A DNA stretch of 64,000 bases from Adhaeribacter rhizoryzae (GCF_008629685.1 NZ_VWSF01000001.1:310001-374000); one strand, 5' to 3'. Counted from the first letter of the stretch, positions 9,071 to 17,682 are shown. Numbers and translations: made by a program. Notes: a model not told the origin generated them from the sequence alone.

Positions 9071-10063
9071 ATGGAAACAGAAGAAATATCGTACCAGGAG
9101 CGCATTCGGGAACATCAGCTTAAAATAAGGCAAGTGTTTGCCGAGGTGGGCAAGGTAATAGTGGGCCAGCAATACATGGTTAACCGCCTGCTGATTGGGC
9201 TTTTTACCAACGGCCATATTTTGCTCGAAGGGGTGCCGGGTTTAGCCAAAACCCTAACCATTAACACGCTTTCCAAAGTACTGCACCTCGATTTTCAGCG
9301 CATTCAGTTTACGCCCGATTTATTGCCTTCGGACCTGATTGGCACCATGATTTACAACCAAAACTCCTCGGCGTTTGAGGTGAAAAAAGGGCCCATATTT
9401 GCGAATTTATTATTGGCCGATGAGGTAAACCGCTCGCCGGCCAAGGTGCAATCGGCGCTGTTAGAAGCCATGCAGGAAAAACAGGTAACCATTGGCGAAA
9501 CTACTTTTAAGCTCGATTTGCCGTTTCTGGTGTTGGCTACGCAAAACCCCGTAGAGCAGGAAGGTACTTACCCCTTGCCCGAAGCCCAGGTAGACCGCTT
9601 TATGATGAAGGTGTTTGTTAATTATTTGTCTAAAGCCGATGAACTGGAGGTAATGCGGCGCATGGCCAATATGTCGTTCGATAGCCACGTAAACACCGTA
9701 CTTACCAAAGCCGATATTTTTGGTATCCGGCACGAAATAAACCAGGTGCAGATTTCGGAAACGCTGGAGCGTTATATTATTGAACTGGTATTTGCCACCC
9801 GCCGCCCGGCCGAGTACGATTTAGCTGAATTTGCTGATTACATTCAGTTTGGGGTTTCGCCGCGGGCTAGTATTGCCTTAAACTTAGCCGCCAAGGCCGT
9901 AGCATTTTTTGATGAGCGCGATTACGTTTTGCCCGAAGATATTAAAGACGTGGCGTTGGATGTGCTGAACCACCGCATTATTTTAAACTACGAAGCCGAA
10001 GCCGAAGACATTAAAACCAAAGATTTTATAGAAGCCATCTTGCGCAAAGTACCCATTAGTTAG
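9071..10063 (+). CDS. MoxR-family AAA+ ATPase
   Basis: A 330-residue AAA+ ATPase of the MoxR family (AAA_3 core with AAA lid). The Walker A motif GVPGLAKT is at residues 54-61 and Walker B LLLADEVN near 114-121. These are followed by RSPAKVQSALLEAMQEKQVT, the sensor-1 region VLATQNPVEQEGTYPLPEAQ and the C-terminal FGVSPRASIALNLAAKA. Full family length. MoxR proteins act as chaperones for metal or cofactor insertion or complex assembly, usually with a DUF58 or von Willebrand factor A protein encoded next to them. Here no such partner follows; the next gene is convergent and 12 bases away. The target is therefore not readable from context. Confidence 0.93.
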   Translation: METEEISYQERIREHQLKIRQVFAEVGKVIVGQQYMVNRLLIGLFTNGHILLEGVPGLAKTLTINTLSKVLHLDFQRIQFTPDLLPSDLIGTMIYNQNSSAFEVKKGPIFANLLLADEVNRSPAKVQSALLEAMQEKQVTIGETTFKLDLPFLVLATQNPVEQEGTYPLPEAQVDRFMMKVFVNYLSKADELEVMRRMANMSFDSHVNTVLTKADIFGIRHEINQVQISETLERYIIELVFATRRPAEYDLAEFADYIQFGVSPRASIALNLAAKAVAFFDERDYVLPEDIKDVALDVLNHRIILNYEAEAEDIKTKDFIEAILRKVPIS

Positions 10064-10075
10064 TAAGGCAATATT

Positions 10076-11116
10076 TTACATCGAAATCCGGAGTTGCAGC
10101 AGTTCCGATTCGCCGTTGTCGTTATCGGTTATGGCCAGGCCCAGGTAAGTTCCTGCATTTTCTTTTTCCTGAATCACCAGCGATTCTACTTTGCCCTTAT
10201 AAGGTTGCCCGTTTTTATTTGTAATGAGTGCGGTTTGCAAAGCTTTGGCACCGTTGTTTGTGTTAATTTCCGAAATATTCAGCCAGCCTATAAAGCTACC
10301 CATTACTTCCCCGTCCTGAATAGCATCGGTGGTATTCTCAACGGAAGCCGTAAAGAATAATTTATCTTCAAACGTGTAAGCGCCCGAGAACCGCGCTTTA
10401 GAACCAGCCAGTTCGGGCAAATCAAAAGGAATAATGGTATAAGCCGGTAACTGTTCTGGTTGGCTGGTAAGGTGCTGTATAAATTCCGGGCTATCAAAAA
10501 GCAACAATGCATTGGGGCCGGTATTAGCAGAGCGCTGAAGTAAGATTAATTTGTTATCCGAAGTAACTGCCGCTGCTTCCAGGTTTAATAAATCGCCGGT
10601 TAATAGGGCGGTATCTTGTTGCATTGCGGCGTATAATTTTTTCAGGGAATATTCTTTTACTTCGGAGGTAGCATTGGTGGTTGCCGGTAGTTTAATTGTG
10701 TAGCATTTGGTGCGTGTGGGCGCCGAACCGGAGCCAAAAGCTATTAAGTAAGGTTCGCCGGCAATATTTATGGTGGTCAGGCATTCCAGGTCCGGTTTCA
10801 GGGCTTTAGGTATCCGGCCAGAACTAAAATCAGTACTCCGGAACAGCTCAATTTTATTTATTAGTTTAAAAGTGTTGGCATCCAATACATACAAAAAAGG
10901 CGAATCATCGCCAACTACGTAAATTTTATTCTCTAAAATTTCCAAGCCCGAAGCCGAAGGAATATTCTGGTAAAGAATTTTATTTAAGATGGTTATTTGC
11001 ATCGTATTGGTTACCATTCTGGCGCTTTTAGCCGTATTTTGCTTTTGCGCCTGTTCACACGAAAGTAATATATGCGTACAAACGCAAAACAAGCCGAGCC
11101 AACGCAAATATCTCAT
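10076..11116 (-). CDS. Lipoprotein with propeller-like repeats (DUF6929-like)
   Basis: A 346-residue lipoprotein. The N-terminal lipobox region is FCVCTHILLSCEQ, with the lipidated Cys near residue 20. The mature part has propeller-type blades: SGLEILENKIYVVGDDSPFLYVLD, DLECLTTINIAGEPYLIAFGSGS, NLEAAAVTSDNKLILLQR. The SGLE, DLE and NLEAA motifs repeat at the start of blades, as in DUF6929/SdiA-regulated-like proteins. It is likely anchored in the outer or inner membrane facing the periplasm. The enzymatic role is unknown; phytase-like or esterase-like activities have been suggested for related folds, but no catalytic set can be identified here. It ends tail to tail with the MoxR gene. Confidence 0.65.
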   Translation of the reverse strand: MRYLRWLGLFCVCTHILLSCEQAQKQNTAKSARMVTNTMQITILNKILYQNIPSASGLEILENKIYVVGDDSPFLYVLDANTFKLINKIELFRSTDFSSGRIPKALKPDLECLTTINIAGEPYLIAFGSGSAPTRTKCYTIKLPATTNATSEVKEYSLKKLYAAMQQDTALLTGDLLNLEAAAVTSDNKLILLQRSANTGPNALLLFDSPEFIQHLTSQPEQLPAYTIIPFDLPELAGSKARFSGAYTFEDKLFFTASVENTTDAIQDGEVMGSFIGWLNISEINTNNGAKALQTALITNKNGQPYKGKVESLVIQEKENAGTYLGLAITDNDNGESELLQLRISM

Positions 11117-11231
11117 ACTTTTAAAGTTTAAATGAGAGCATACGTTTTCTTACTTAAAACGATAATTAGTTTACAGGTAATTCGCGCCAGATGGCTTGTT
11201 TATAACTTGCCGGATTAACCATAACCATTTT

Positions 11232-11636
11232 ATGATTGATTTTACCAAAGAATTTGAATACCGGACTTCCCGTAGTGGTGGCCCCGGCGGACAAAATGTA
11301 AATAAAGTTTCTTCTAAAGTAGAGCTGCGGTTTCACGTAAATAATTCGGAGTTGCTAACCGAAGAAGAGAAAGCGCTGTTGTACCAAAAGCTAGGCAACT
11401 ACATTACCCAGGAAGGTTACCTGCAGGTAATTTGCCAAACCGAGCGCAGCCAGTTGGCTAATAAAGAAAACTGTATTCAGAAGTTTTACGCGTTGTTGGG
11501 CAAAGCTTTTACGAAACAGAAAGCCCGTAAACCCACCAAACCATCCAAAGCCTCCCAACACGAACGCATTGCCGCCAAGAAAAAGTTATCCGACAAAAAA
11601 GCCAACCGGGGCCGTGTCCGGAATTCAGATTATTAA
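11232..11636 (+). CDS. arfB: Peptidyl-tRNA hydrolase ArfB (ribosome rescue)
   Basis: A 134-residue release-factor-like hydrolase that frees stalled ribosomes by cleaving peptidyl-tRNA. The catalytic GGQ is at residues 19-21 within RSGGPGGQNVNK, followed by the family motif KVSSKVELRF. The basic C-terminal tail (KQKARKPTKPSKASQ ... RIAAKKKLSDKKA) inserts in the mRNA channel of empty A sites in characterised homologues. The frame is open from 11196, but the ATG at 11232 gives the canonical N-terminus (MIDFTKEFEYRTSRS). It is divergent from the lipoprotein gene at 11116. Length is typical. Confidence 0.93.
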   Translation: MIDFTKEFEYRTSRSGGPGGQNVNKVSSKVELRFHVNNSELLTEEEKALLYQKLGNYITQEGYLQVICQTERSQLANKENCIQKFYALLGKAFTKQKARKPTKPSKASQHERIAAKKKLSDKKANRGRVRNSDY

Positions 11637-11778
11637 GAATTGAAAGTTTGATAATTAGCGTTAGCTTGAAATTAGGGTGATGCTGCTTTTATAGTCTTTA
11701 TTCTATAAAAAATAATGCGGAGCTCCTTGCTTGTTCTGGGGTAAAATAGCAAGGAACTTTGGCTGGAATTTGTTTAAA

Positions 11779-12123
11779 TTATAATTTACTTTTTATTAGT
11801 TCCAATATTTCATGCTCCTCAGAATTTAAGAAATCCTGTATAACGCTTATATTATTACGCAGCAATTCTGAAATTGAGTTAGTAGTTAAGTTTCCTGTTC
11901 TCAGCCAAATTATTTTCGGAGGAAAGCCTTTTATTATATTCAAATCGACAAAATCAGAATCGAAAGTAACTATGGCATAATCATGCTTTTTTGCATACTC
12001 AAAAATTGCTGCATCAGAAGCATTTTCTAGACCAAGCTGACGAACTTGTTTTGCTTCCGGAAATATATCTTCTAATTGTTTCACCAACTTCGGAGAAATA
12101 TTCTGATCGAATAACAGGTTCAA
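11779..12123 (-). CDS. DUF5615 PIN-like toxin of a toxin-antitoxin pair
   Basis: A 114-residue PIN-like protein of the DUF5615 family, presumed RNase toxin. Acidic residues typical of the PIN active site are visible: Asp6 in LLFDQNIS, Asp37 in NASDAAIFEYA, and Asp55/Asp57 in VTFDSDF. The start is TTG at 12123 and overlaps the stop of the upstream DUF433 gene in the sequence TTGA (4 bases), which indicates translational coupling. The organisation antitoxin-then-toxin with overlap is standard for DUF433/DUF5615 modules. It is more AT-rich than the flanking housekeeping genes, consistent with mobility. Confidence 0.82.
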   Translation of the reverse strand: MNLLFDQNISPKLVKQLEDIFPEAKQVRQLGLENASDAAIFEYAKKHDYAIVTFDSDFVDLNIIKGFPPKIIWLRTGNLTTNSISELLRNNISVIQDFLNSEEHEILELIKSKL

Positions 12124-12341
12124 GAGGCAATTTTTAGTTTATGTTCTTTATCGGCAGCAAAGGCAAGGCACGCATTAATCATGTCCTCATTTAGTTCTTC
12201 AAAATCCGACATGATTTCGTGTTTAGTCATACCATTTGCTAACCAATTCAGCACCTCATAAACAGATATTCTGGTGCCTTTAATGCAGGGTTTGCCAAAT
12301 CGCTTTTCTGATCGAATCTCTATAAAGTCTTGATAATTCAT
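12120..12341 (-). CDS. DUF433 antitoxin
   Basis: A 73-residue DUF433 protein with a helix-turn-helix fold. Family motifs are FGKPCIKGTRISVYEVLNWLANGMT and the following EIMSDFEELNEDMINACLAFAAD. It is presumed to neutralise the overlapping DUF5615 toxin and repress the shared promoter, which would lie in the region up to about 12415. The start is ATG at 12339-12341. Its first residues contain the IRSEKRFGKPC block seen in most family members. Confidence 0.85.
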   Translation of the reverse strand: MNYQDFIEIRSEKRFGKPCIKGTRISVYEVLNWLANGMTKHEIMSDFEELNEDMINACLAFAADKEHKLKIAS

Positions 12342-12415
12342 AATTCAATATACTAAATTCTAAGCAATGGGATTTTATAACTGCCTATTTCTGAATATTA
12401 ATATAAATGTACAAA

Positions 12416-12458
12416 AATAAGAATGCCGGTTAACTACAAGCTAACCGGCATTCTTATT
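12416..12458 (-). terminator. Strong terminator of the transhydrogenase operon
   Basis: Seventeen-base arms at 12416-12432 and 12442-12458 are exact complements (core GAATGCCGGTTA / TAACCGGCATTC) with a 9-base loop. A/T runs flank both sides. It sits 15 bases after the pntB stop and insulates the toxin-antitoxin pair. Confidence 0.85.
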
Positions 12459-12473
12459 CACTAATATTAAAAA

Positions 12474-13880
12474 CTACATTTCTTTCAACTCACCTACCAT
12501 TTTAGTAATAGTAGCTTTGGCATCGCCGAAGAGCATGAGAGCGTTGGGGAAACCGAATAATTCGTTTTCGATACCGGCGTAACCCGAGGCCATGCTGCGT
12601 TTACTAATAATAACAGTGCGGGCTTTATCGGCATTTAAAATGGGCATACCGTAAATCGGGCTGGCCGGATTGGTGCGGGCTGCCGGGTTTACTACGTCGT
12701 TGGCCCCGATAATTAAACAAACATCGGTATTGGCAAACTCATCGTTAATATTTTCCATTTCAATTAGTTTATCATACGGTACATTGGCTTCGGCCAGGAG
12801 TACGTTCATGTGGCCCGGCATCCGGCCGGCTACCGGGTGTATGGCAAATTTTACCGAAATATTCTTTTTCTCCAGCAGTTCGGTCATTTCGCGCACAATG
12901 TGCTGGGCTTGCGCCACGGCCATGCCGTAACCCGGTACAATTATTACCGATGAGGCAGAATCGAAAATCATAGCGGCTTCTTCTACGCCTACTTCTTTTA
13001 CCTGCATGTCGGAGCCGCCACCGGCAGCCGCAGCACTGCTGCCGCCCTGGCCAAAACCACCCAACAATACGCTCACCAGCGAACGGTTCATGGCCTTACA
13101 CATAATCTGGGTAAGAATAATGCCCGAAGCACCTACCAGCGCACCCGCAATAATTAATACCTGGTTGTTTAGGACAAAACCGGTGAAACAAGCGGCCACC
13201 CCGGAGTAAGAGTTCAGGAGCGAAATAACCACGGGCATATCGGCCCCGCCGATGGGAATAACGGTAAGGATACCTAGTAACAAACCAATGGCCAGCACCG
13301 CTATCATGTAAATATCGTTGTTGGGGTCCAAAACCAGGAATATACTGGCCACCAGCATAATTAAAAACAAAATGGCATTTAGTGGATGTTGGCCGCTAAA
13401 GGTTATGGCATTGCCGTTTATTTTGCCCGCCAGTTTGCCGTAAGCCACCATAGAGCCGGTAAACGTAACAGCCCCAATAATTACACTAAGCACTACCGTT
13501 ACACCGGTAATAACCGGCATCGCAATATTGGCATCGTGGGCCATGCGCCAATATTCCGAAGTAGCAACCAGCACGGAAGCCAGGCCGCCAAATCCGTTAA
13601 AAAGACCAACCATTTCGGGCATCTGGGTCATTTCTACTTTTTTGGCCACGTAAGTACCCACCGCCGAACCAATTAAGATGGTAACAAATATTTCGGTGTA
13701 ACTTAATACCTCCTGTACCAGCAAAGTAGCCACAATGGCAATAAACATAGCCACCGCCGAATAAATATTGCCTTCGCGGGCGGTGTGGGTTTTGCCCAGC
13801 ATTTTAATGCCAACGATAAACAACACCGAAGCTACTAAATAAGCTAACTGAATAATAATGGTTAATATATTCTGATTCAT
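12474..13880 (-). CDS. pntB: NAD(P) transhydrogenase subunit beta
   Basis: A 468-residue integral membrane subunit of the proton-translocating transhydrogenase, which makes NADPH from NADH at the expense of the proton gradient. The N-terminal half has multiple membrane helices (IGSAVGTYVAKKVEMTQMPE, GLLLGILTVIPIGGADMPVV). The C-terminal domain III binds NADP(H): VPGYGMAVAQAQHIVREM, HPVAGRMPGHMNVLLAEANV, DVCLIIGANDVVNPAA. Full length. It is last in a minus-strand operon with the two alpha-subunit genes; the gap to the alpha2 gene is only 15 bases, and a strong terminator follows. Confidence 0.96.
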   Translation of the reverse strand: MNQNILTIIIQLAYLVASVLFIVGIKMLGKTHTAREGNIYSAVAMFIAIVATLLVQEVLSYTEIFVTILIGSAVGTYVAKKVEMTQMPEMVGLFNGFGGLASVLVATSEYWRMAHDANIAMPVITGVTVVLSVIIGAVTFTGSMVAYGKLAGKINGNAITFSGQHPLNAILFLIMLVASIFLVLDPNNDIYMIAVLAIGLLLGILTVIPIGGADMPVVISLLNSYSGVAACFTGFVLNNQVLIIAGALVGASGIILTQIMCKAMNRSLVSVLLGGFGQGGSSAAAAGGGSDMQVKEVGVEEAAMIFDSASSVIIVPGYGMAVAQAQHIVREMTELLEKKNISVKFAIHPVAGRMPGHMNVLLAEANVPYDKLIEMENINDEFANTDVCLIIGANDVVNPAARTNPASPIYGMPILNADKARTVIISKRSMASGYAGIENELFGFPNALMLFGDAKATITKMVGELKEM

Positions 13881-13895
13881 GTAGGGCTATCTCCT

Positions 13896-14189
13896 TTATT
13901 TCTTTTTCTTGAACATTTGGAGCATGCGGTCGGTAACAACATAACCGCCCACCACGTTGAGGGTAGCGAAAAACAGCGCTACCATACCTAATATTTTACT
14001 CAGCGGGAATTCGCCGGGCAGCGGCCCCGCACAAATAATAGCCCCCACAATGGTAATACCCGAAATTGCATTTGAGCCCGACATAAGCGGTGTATGCAGG
14101 GTGGGCGGTACTTTGGCAATCAGTTCAAAGCCCACGTAACTGGCCAGTACCAGCACGTAAAGCAATACAATTAAATTTTCTATCGACAT
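13896..14189 (-). CDS. pntAB: NAD(P) transhydrogenase subunit alpha, membrane part (alpha2)
   Basis: A 97-residue protein corresponding to the C-terminal membrane part of the E. coli alpha subunit, encoded separately as in many three-subunit transhydrogenases. Visible helices are ENLIVLLYVLVLASYVGFELI, SGSNAISGITIVGAIIC and ILGMVALFFATLNVVGGYVV. The motif HTPLMSGSNAISGI is typical. It ends with a basic FKKKK tail. The downstream pntB gene begins 15 bases later. Upstream, 245 bases with short repeats separate it from the alpha1 gene. Confidence 0.93.
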   Translation of the reverse strand: MSIENLIVLLYVLVLASYVGFELIAKVPPTLHTPLMSGSNAISGITIVGAIICAGPLPGEFPLSKILGMVALFFATLNVVGGYVVTDRMLQMFKKKK

Positions 14190-14434
14190 GGTTTAGGTTG
14201 TAAGTTTTAAGTAATGAGTTTTAAGTTTTATAACTTCTGATTTTTTCTTGCGGTGGAATTAAGCGTGTCTGGTTGATTTGTTTTCTGTGCTGATAATAAT
14301 TAATCTGGTAATAAATTATGAAGTAATTGCTTGAAGTAAATAGCTGTTATAATATTGCATAACAAATTGTAAATCAAGCCGCAATTCCCAAATTAGTACA
14401 TTAGTAAATTGGTACATTAGCACATTAAGCTAAA
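14190..14434. repeat. Spacer with short degenerate repeats between alpha1 and alpha2 genes
   Basis: This 245-base gap inside the transhydrogenase operon carries repeats of GTTTTAAGT around 14210-14230. It also carries a second repeat cluster of ACATTAG/TACATTAG units at 14391-14428 (TTAGTACATTAGTAAATTGG and onward). A similar TAAGTAATAAGTTTTAAG string occurs at 22202-22220. No gene is seen. Confidence 0.55.
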
Positions 14435-15574
14435 TTAAGCTGTAGCTTTCGCCAGGATGGTTTGGGTAAAGCCATGTACCAGTTGGCCCTGGTGTGTTAT
14501 AAGCGAGCCTTTGGTAATTTCTTCGTCCAGATCCCATTTAAAGCCATCTTTAGTAGCCAGGTGCAGCAGCAAAGTGCTGATGTTGCGGGCGTACAGTTCG
14601 CTGGCATTAACCGGCAGCAAAGCCGGCAAGTTAGACTCGCCGATAATAGTTACGTGGTGCTTTACTACGGTTTCATTTATTTCGCTAAGGGCGCAATTAC
14701 CGCCCGATTCCACGGCCATATCTACGATTACCGAACCGGGTTTCATCGATTTTACCATTTCTTCGGTAACCAAAACCGGTGCTTTTTTACCAATAACCAG
14801 GGCGGTAGTAATAACCAGATCGGCATCTACAATGCGGCTTTTAATTAATTCCTGTTGCTTCTGTAAATATTCTGCCGAAACTTCTTTGGCGTAGCCACCT
14901 TCGGTTTTTACGCCTTCATCGGATTTTACTTCCAGGAAACGGCCGCCCAGCGATTCTACCTGTTCTTTGGTTTCGGGGCGTACATCGGTAACTTCTACTA
15001 CCGCGCCTAAGCGGCGCGCGGTGGCAATGGCCTGCAAACCCGCTACGCCCGCGCCAAATATTAAAACTTTAGCGGGCGTAATGGTACCGGCAGCCGTCAT
15101 CATGAGCGGGAATATTTTGCCTAAGGAATTAGCGCCCAGCAGCACGGCTTTGTAGCCACCCAGGTTGGCTTGCGAACTAAGGGCATCCATTTTTTGCGCG
15201 CGCGATATCCGGGGCACCGCATCCATCGAGAATGCCGAAATGTTTTTTTCGCGGAGTGCCTGCACCAATTCCGGCACCGTGTACGCATACAAGAATGAAA
15301 TCAGGACAGCGCCATCTTTCAGCAAGCGGGCCTCGGTAGGAGTGGGGGCATTCACTTTTAGTACTACATCGGCCTGGCTGTACAACTGTACCGGATCAGT
15401 CACTACGGTAGCACCGGCTTGGGTATAAGATTCGTCGAGGAAGTTAGCGTTTACACCCGCATTTTTTTCTACGAAGCAGGAAAAACCAGCTTTGCTTAAG
15501 GTCTTAACCACATCGGGCGTAATAGCCACCCGATTTTCGAATAGCTTGGTTTCTTTAGGAATAGAAATTTTCAA
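14435..15574 (-). CDS. pntAA: NAD(P) transhydrogenase subunit alpha, NAD-binding part (alpha1)
   Basis: A 379-residue cytosolic domain I protein binding NAD(H), related to alanine dehydrogenase. Motifs are IPKETKLFENRVAITPD at the N-terminus, the Rossmann nucleotide motif KVLIFGAGVAGLQAIATARRLGA, VTDVRPETKEQVESLGGRF, and VDMAVESGGNCALSE. Full length for the split form. The start codon is TTG (15572-15574), giving MKISIPKE as in homologues; no in-frame ATG lies just upstream. It is first in the operon with alpha2 and beta. Confidence 0.95.
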   Translation of the reverse strand: MKISIPKETKLFENRVAITPDVVKTLSKAGFSCFVEKNAGVNANFLDESYTQAGATVVTDPVQLYSQADVVLKVNAPTPTEARLLKDGAVLISFLYAYTVPELVQALREKNISAFSMDAVPRISRAQKMDALSSQANLGGYKAVLLGANSLGKIFPLMMTAAGTITPAKVLIFGAGVAGLQAIATARRLGAVVEVTDVRPETKEQVESLGGRFLEVKSDEGVKTEGGYAKEVSAEYLQKQQELIKSRIVDADLVITTALVIGKKAPVLVTEEMVKSMKPGSVIVDMAVESGGNCALSEINETVVKHHVTIIGESNLPALLPVNASELYARNISTLLLHLATKDGFKWDLDEEITKGSLITHQGQLVHGFTQTILAKATA

Positions 15575-15728
15575 AGCACTTGTGGGTTAAAATTTGTTAA
15601 AGTTTTAATTTTCAGGGTCAATTTAATTAATAAATCTGTTCTGAAACCCAGGCTTTGTAAATAATTAGAAATATTTAATAAAAAAGCGATTATTTAATTA
15701 TAAATTCAAATTTTACTAATAAAAATAA

Positions 15729-17063
15729 CTAAATAAATTTCTGAATGTCTTCGCCTAAATCGTACACAGCTTGGTTCCGGATTTTGCGGGCCAACAGGCT
15801 GCTGCCGGCAGCCGAACGATAGCCGCTGACGCAATGCACAATAATAGGTTTATCGGTCGGAATTTCTCTGTACCGATCGCGTAGTTCGGGTAAAGGAATG
15901 GCGAGACTCTGCGGAAAAGGTTTGTTGGCCGCTACTTCTTCGGGGTTACGCACATCTACAATGGTAAACTGATCTGCATTTTGGTAGAAGTTAGAAAGGT
16001 CAGTGGCAGCACTGGTTTCGGTGGCGCAAACGGGGTTAATAAGGGCACCGGCAATGTGAGTTTCGTAGCCAATTTTAGCGGTTTTACAAATTACTTCTTT
16101 TTGCGCTTCTTCGTCGGCGGCAACCAGGTAAAATATTTCGTCGGGCCGAACAATGGCACCCAGCCAGGTTTCAAATTTGGTTTCGTTCTGCAAATTAATA
16201 GCGCCCGGTACGTGGGCTGCTTTAAAGATATCTGCCGGACGGGTATCAATTACAATAGCACCTTTTTCAATATTGTAATCAGATGGCAAAAGGGGTACTG
16301 CCTGAATGCTGTCTTTAAAATCGGGAGCGCCTTTTTTATTCAGCGCCACAGCATACGGGAAATACGCGGGTATAAAAGGCTGCTCCGCTAGTAAATATTC
16401 TACGAACGCCTCTTCCGACATTTCCTTTAGGGCCGGATTGGTTTGTTTTTCTGCGCCAATGGTGCTGTAAGGATCGCTGCTAATGGCTTTGCCGCACAAG
16501 GAGCCCGCGCCGTGCGTAGGATACAATATAACATCATCGGGCAAAAGCATTAATTTATCCCGGGTAGTGTGGTACATGGCTGCGGCCAGGGTTTCGCGCG
16601 AAGTAGCAGGGTTTTCTTTATCTTCCCGTAAGTCTGGCCGGCCCACATCTCCTACAAACAACGTATCGCCCGAAAACAGGGCATAGGCTTTGCCGGTTTC
16701 GTCTTTGGCCAGCACCGAAATACTATCCGGCGAATGGCCGGGCGTATTGATAGCGTGTAAGGTTATATCGCCGAGTTTAAAAGAATCGCCCTCGTCGAAG
16801 TTTTTGTGCGGATAAGTTGCTTTGGTTAATTTGCTGGTGTAAATATCGGCTTCTTTGGTGGTACCAATTTCGTAGTGGCTGCTTACAAAATCGGCGTGCG
16901 GATGGGTTTCGATTACGGCTACAATGCGGGCATCGTGCAGGTTGGCAAACTCGTAATAATGGCGCGGGTCGCGGGCCGGGTCCACAATGGCAATTTTGCC
17001 TTCGCTCATAATTACGTAAGAATAATGCGCCAGGCCTTTATCATCAAATTGTTTTATAGTCAT
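15729..17063 (-). CDS. Metallo-beta-lactamase/rhodanese fusion, persulfide dioxygenase-like (CstB/BlhA type)
   Basis: A 444-residue fusion. Residues 1 to about 240 form a metallo-beta-lactamase fold with the iron-binding motif THPHADFVSSH (His54, His56, Asp58), TPGHSPDSISV, FSGDTLFVGDVGRPDL and YPTHGAGSLCGK. Two rhodanese modules follow. The first (about 265-350) lacks an active-site Cys; FYLVAADEEAQKE occupies the loop position. The second ends with VHCVSGYRSA, catalytic Cys411. Family knowledge points to oxidation of low-molecular-weight persulfides to thiosulfate or sulfite, possibly bacillithiol persulfide here since bshC is also in the window. It is on the same strand as the metal-binding peptide and copper ATPase genes upstream. 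Confidence 0.88.
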   Translation of the reverse strand: MTIKQFDDKGLAHYSYVIMSEGKIAIVDPARDPRHYYEFANLHDARIVAVIETHPHADFVSSHYEIGTTKEADIYTSKLTKATYPHKNFDEGDSFKLGDITLHAINTPGHSPDSISVLAKDETGKAYALFSGDTLFVGDVGRPDLREDKENPATSRETLAAAMYHTTRDKLMLLPDDVILYPTHGAGSLCGKAISSDPYSTIGAEKQTNPALKEMSEEAFVEYLLAEQPFIPAYFPYAVALNKKGAPDFKDSIQAVPLLPSDYNIEKGAIVIDTRPADIFKAAHVPGAINLQNETKFETWLGAIVRPDEIFYLVAADEEAQKEVICKTAKIGYETHIAGALINPVCATETSAATDLSNFYQNADQFTIVDVRNPEEVAANKPFPQSLAIPLPELRDRYREIPTDKPIIVHCVSGYRSAAGSSLLARKIRNQAVYDLGEDIQKFI

Positions 17064-17163
17064 TGCCGCCAGTTTTAATTAATAAGCCGCCGACTGAAAA
17101 ATTACCGGCAGCTACGGAATAAATGCCTTATACTCCGTAGCCTTACCGGTTGTTTTTAGTTTA

Positions 17164-17400
17164 CTAGCCGAACAAGCCGCCCAGCAAACTTTTTTTCTCT
17201 TCTATTTTGTAGCCGGCTTTTTTTACGTTCTCAATCACTTTTTCGGCACTTACGGCTTCACCTTTTACCGTTAATATTTTATCCGGATTATTGGTGTCTA
17301 CGTGCCATTCCTGCACATTTTCTACTGAATCTAAGTAAGGTTTGGCATTGGCAATACAGCCGCCGCAGTTTATATTGGTTTTAAATTTTAGCGTTTTCAT
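17164..17400 (-). CDS. Heavy-metal-associated (HMA) domain peptide, copper-chaperone-like
   Basis: A 78-residue single HMA domain. The metal-binding loop is INCGGCIANAKPYL with a CxxC at about residues 12-15, followed by VENVQEWHVDTNNPDKILTVKG and KVIENVKKAGYKIEEK, which match the ferredoxin-like fold of CopZ-type chaperones. The loop has Asn rather than the usual Met-Thr before the first Cys, so the metal preference may differ. It ends with a short GGLFG tail. It sits between the copper ATPase gene and the persulfide dioxygenase-like gene on the same strand, suggesting copper delivery to the ATPase. Confidence 0.88.
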   Translation of the reverse strand: MKTLKFKTNINCGGCIANAKPYLDSVENVQEWHVDTNNPDKILTVKGEAVSAEKVIENVKKAGYKIEEKKSLLGGLFG

Positions 17401-17500
17401 CTTTATTTATTATTTAATTATTAATTTATGTAACGATTAGTCTGGATAAAGTTTGAGTTTTTGGTTTGAGTTTGTTGCCCTATTAATCCTACTATAGCTC

Positions 17501-17615
17501 TTACTATGGCGCGGAAGTTACTTCCGTGACTTATTAGAAATATTGCTTTCCATTCCAGTATTATTATTCTTAATACCTATTAGCAAGTCACGGAAGTAAA
17601 TCCGCGCCATAGTAA
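17501..17615. repeat. Long inverted repeat, REP-like, between HMA and copA genes
   Basis: The left arm (17501-17532) and right arm (17585-17615) pair over about 31 bases with one mismatch and one single-base bulge; both contain TTACTATGGCGCGGA or its complement. The left arm is itself palindromic at 17513-17525 (GGAAGTTACTTCC). The 52-base loop is AT-rich. It resembles RAYT-type REP pairs. Confidence 0.75.
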
Positions 17616-17682
17616 GCCATAGAGAGCCAGAGAAAGGTGTAAATCTATTTCAGGACAAGACAGCAAGCGCATTTTTTTAATT

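Noticed and set aside
14391-14428. Short ACATTAG repeats considered as a CRISPR-like array
   Set aside because: Units are too short and irregular, with no constant spacers and no cas genes in the window.
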